Assembly: GCA_019119635.1 (NCBI GenBank)
Contig: DWWP01000034.1
Coordinates: forward strand, 62,001 to 126,000
DNA: 64,000 bases
Direction of reading: 5' to 3'
Origin: Candidatus Dietzia intestinipullorum
GTDB lineage: Bacteria; Actinomycetota; Actinomycetes; Mycobacteriales; Mycobacteriaceae
In this document: piece after piece, positions 61,165-64,000 of the stretch
Layout: every line of letters begins with the position of its first letter
How positions within the stretch are numbered: the stretch's first letter is position 1
The notes under the pieces: generated by a model
Told to the model about the DNA's origin: nothing
What the model saw: only the letters and a program-made list of their open reading frames with translations
The model's database searches: none
Position numbers and translations under genes: made by a program

Positions 61165-61168
<4 letters not shown>
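61106..61168 (+). CDS. Candidate 20-residue leader ORF upstream of trpE
   Basis: GTG at 61106 opens a 20-codon frame ([20 protein letters not shown]) whose TGA overlaps the trpE start (ATGA at 61165-61168). GGAGG at 61090-61094 lies 11 nt upstream. There are no Trp codons, so classical attenuation is unlikely; translational coupling is possible. A chance frame is equally plausible. Confidence 0.25.
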
Positions 61169-62705
<1,537 letters not shown>

Positions 62706-62709
<4 letters not shown>

Positions 62710-63398
62710 CGCAACGCGCCCGGATCCTCGTCCCCGTGGGCCTGCTGCTCGTCTCGGCGGTGCTGCTGTGGATCGCCTCACGAGTGGTGTGGCTGGACGT
62801 CGTGGCCTTCAACGACCAGTCGGGCGAGTCCAGACGCGCGCTGCTGGGAACGGACTGGCAGCCGGCGCTCGTCCCCCTCGCGCTGGGGTCGGTCGCCGCG
62901 GTGGCCGCCGTGTCGCTGGCGCGTGGGCCGGGAGCCCGCGTGGTCGGCGCGGTGATCGCCCTGCTGGGGATCGCCGCCGGCGGGCTCATGGTGTCCGGCC
63001 TGTCCGAGCCCGACGAGACGCGCGCGCACGCGGTGATCACCAGCGCCGACGACGTCGGCAGGACCAATGCCGGCCCCGGCGTCGAGGGATCCCAGAGCGT
63101 CCCCGAATGGTCGGTGGTCACCGGCATGACGGTGCACCCGCTCGGCGGGGTGCTCACCGGGGCGGGCGCGGTCACGCTGCTCGTGGCGGGCGCCTTCGGC
63201 ATGATCCGGCCCGCGCGCCGGGTGCGGCAGGACGCCCGCTTCGTGACTCCGGCCGCCCGGCGCGAGGCCGCACGGGCCGGCACCGCCGCGGGCGGGGGCG
63301 GGCCGGAGCCCGGGGCCGCCCCGTCCGACGGGGCGCCCGAGGGGCCGGCGCGGGACCTGTGGCAGGAGTTGGACGAGGGGCGCGACCCCACCGAGTGA
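62706..63398 (+). CDS. Trp biosynthesis-associated membrane protein (TIGR02234 type)
   Basis: 230 residues with four hydrophobic segments (about residues 9-31, 52-71, 77-97 and 145-166). An extracytoplasmic loop carries [20 protein letters not shown] and [21 protein letters not shown] charged Ala/Gly/Pro-rich cytoplasmic tail ends the protein. This fits the actinobacterial family found between trpE and trpC. Its function is unknown. Confidence 0.88.
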
Positions 63399-63495
63399 GG
63401 GAGATGAGGGGGACCTCGATTCGGGAAGTCGCCCGTCGCACTCTATGGTTGATCTCGATCACACTTTCCGCCCATCACAGCTGAGGGAGGTCGCG

Positions 63496-64000
63496 GTGGC
63501 CACCGTGCTCGACTCCATTCTCGACGGGGTCCGCGAGGACGTCGCGGCCCGCGAGGCGGTCATCGATCTGGCTGCGGTCAAACAGGCGGCCCAGGCCGCG
63601 CCCGACCCGCGTGATGCGCTCAAGGCCCTCAAGGAGCCCGGGGTCGGGGTCATCGCGGAGGTCAAGCGGACCAGCCCGTCCAAGGGGCAGCTCGCCGACA
63701 TCCCCGATCCCGCGGTGCTCGCCCGGATGTACGAGGACGGCGGGGCCCGCATCATCTCGTGCCTCACCGAGGAGCGCCGCTTCCACGGGAGCCTGGCGGA
63801 TCTCGATGCCGTGCGCCGGTCCGTCGACATCCCGGTGCTGCGCAAGGACTTCGTCGTGGGCCCGTACCAGATCCACGAGGCGCGGGCGCACGGTGCGGAC
63901 GTGGTGCTGCTCATCGTGGCCGCGCTCGAACAGGACGCACTCGTCTCCCTGCTGGACCGGACCGAGTCGCTCGGCATGACCGCCCTGGTGGAGGTCCACA
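63496..64000 (+). CDS. trpC: Indole-3-glycerol phosphate synthase (partial, C-terminus outside)
   Basis: The first 168 residues, from a GTG at 63496 with GAGGGAGG upstream. It closes the indole ring of Cd[22 protein letters not shown] carries the catalytic Lys and phosphate-binding Ser, and [20 protein letters not shown] and [21 protein letters not shown] follow. The gene continues past the window edge. The 97 nt before it may hold its own promoter; TATGGT at 63443-63448 is a weak -10 candidate. Confidence 0.95.
   Translation, partial: MATVLDSILDGVREDVAAREAVIDLAAVKQAAQAAPDPRDALKALKEPGVGVIAEVKRTSPSKGQLADIPDPAVLARMYEDGGARIISCLTEERRFHGSLADLDAVRRSVDIPVLRKDFVVGPYQIHEARAHGADVVLLIVAALEQDALVSLLDRTESLGMTALVEVH

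Overview
This 64 kb window is chromosomal DNA from a very GC-rich actinobacterium of the order Mycobacteriales. It carries wag31/divIVA between yggT and a T-box-controlled ileS, an extended actinobacterial DnaE1, the hisDCB-hisHA-impA-hisFI-trpE-trpC backbone, IdeR/DtxR-type iron boxes and an MTB12-like lipoprotein. A GNAT/NIS-synthetase fusion inside a desferrioxamine-type locus fits a genus such as Dietzia, but the genus call is an inference. There are no phage, transposon, CRISPR, rRNA or tRNA signatures; genes are densely packed and many overlap by 1 to 4 nt.

Layout. 1-1.95 kb: end of a probable sepF, yggT, wag31 and a small membrane protein (polar growth and division). 1.95-5.4 kb: T-box leader and ileS. 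5.4-11.8 kb: dinB, L-asparaginase, an MTB12-like and a second lipoprotein, lspA, an rluD-type pseudouridine synthase and a hypothetical membrane protein. 11.9-18.7 kb: rarD, dnaE1, ilvA, a YigZ/IMPACT protein and a small membrane protein. 18.7-22.9 kb: nitroreductase, S4 protein, a large acyltransferase-SGNH protein, and a membrane protein preceded by a candidate leader ORF. 22.9-25.6 kb: nrtR divergent from nadA-nadC, with a palindromic operator between them and no nadB. 25.7-31.7 kb: hypotheticals, a tightly overlapping Zn-alcohol dehydrogenase / one-lobe solute-binding lipoprotein / CDF transporter operon, a phosphodiesterase, a small secreted protein and a YjbR protein.

31.7-42.2 kb is a complete hydroxamate siderophore island. 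Lysine decarboxylase (desA), lysine N-hydroxylase (desB) and a fused acetyltransferase-NIS synthetase (desC-desD) run leftward. A binding lipoprotein, two permeases, an ATPase and a siderophore-interacting reductase run rightward. The shared 199 bp intergenic region holds two iron-box-like sequences.

42.3-52.7 kb: an MpaB-type oxygenase, aconitase, an HVA1/TUDOR protein, the BioY-ATPase-EcfT biotin uptake module with a BioQ-like site, a LuxR-type two-component system, and a divergent FtsX-type ABC exporter. 52.8-64 kb: the histidine operon with an embedded MFS transporter, running into trpE, a Trp-associated membrane protein and trpC (cut by the window edge).

A recurring feature is a -10-like hexamer (often TAGGGT) ending 6-8 nt before a start codon, suggesting that many genes here are read from leaderless mRNAs. 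I found no wholly novel system. The observations most worth a second look are the repeat of the T-box core at the ileS ribosome binding site, the NrtR operator sitting on a leaderless promoter with nadB absent, the one-lobe solute-binding protein coupled to a CDF transporter, and the leader peptide candidates.
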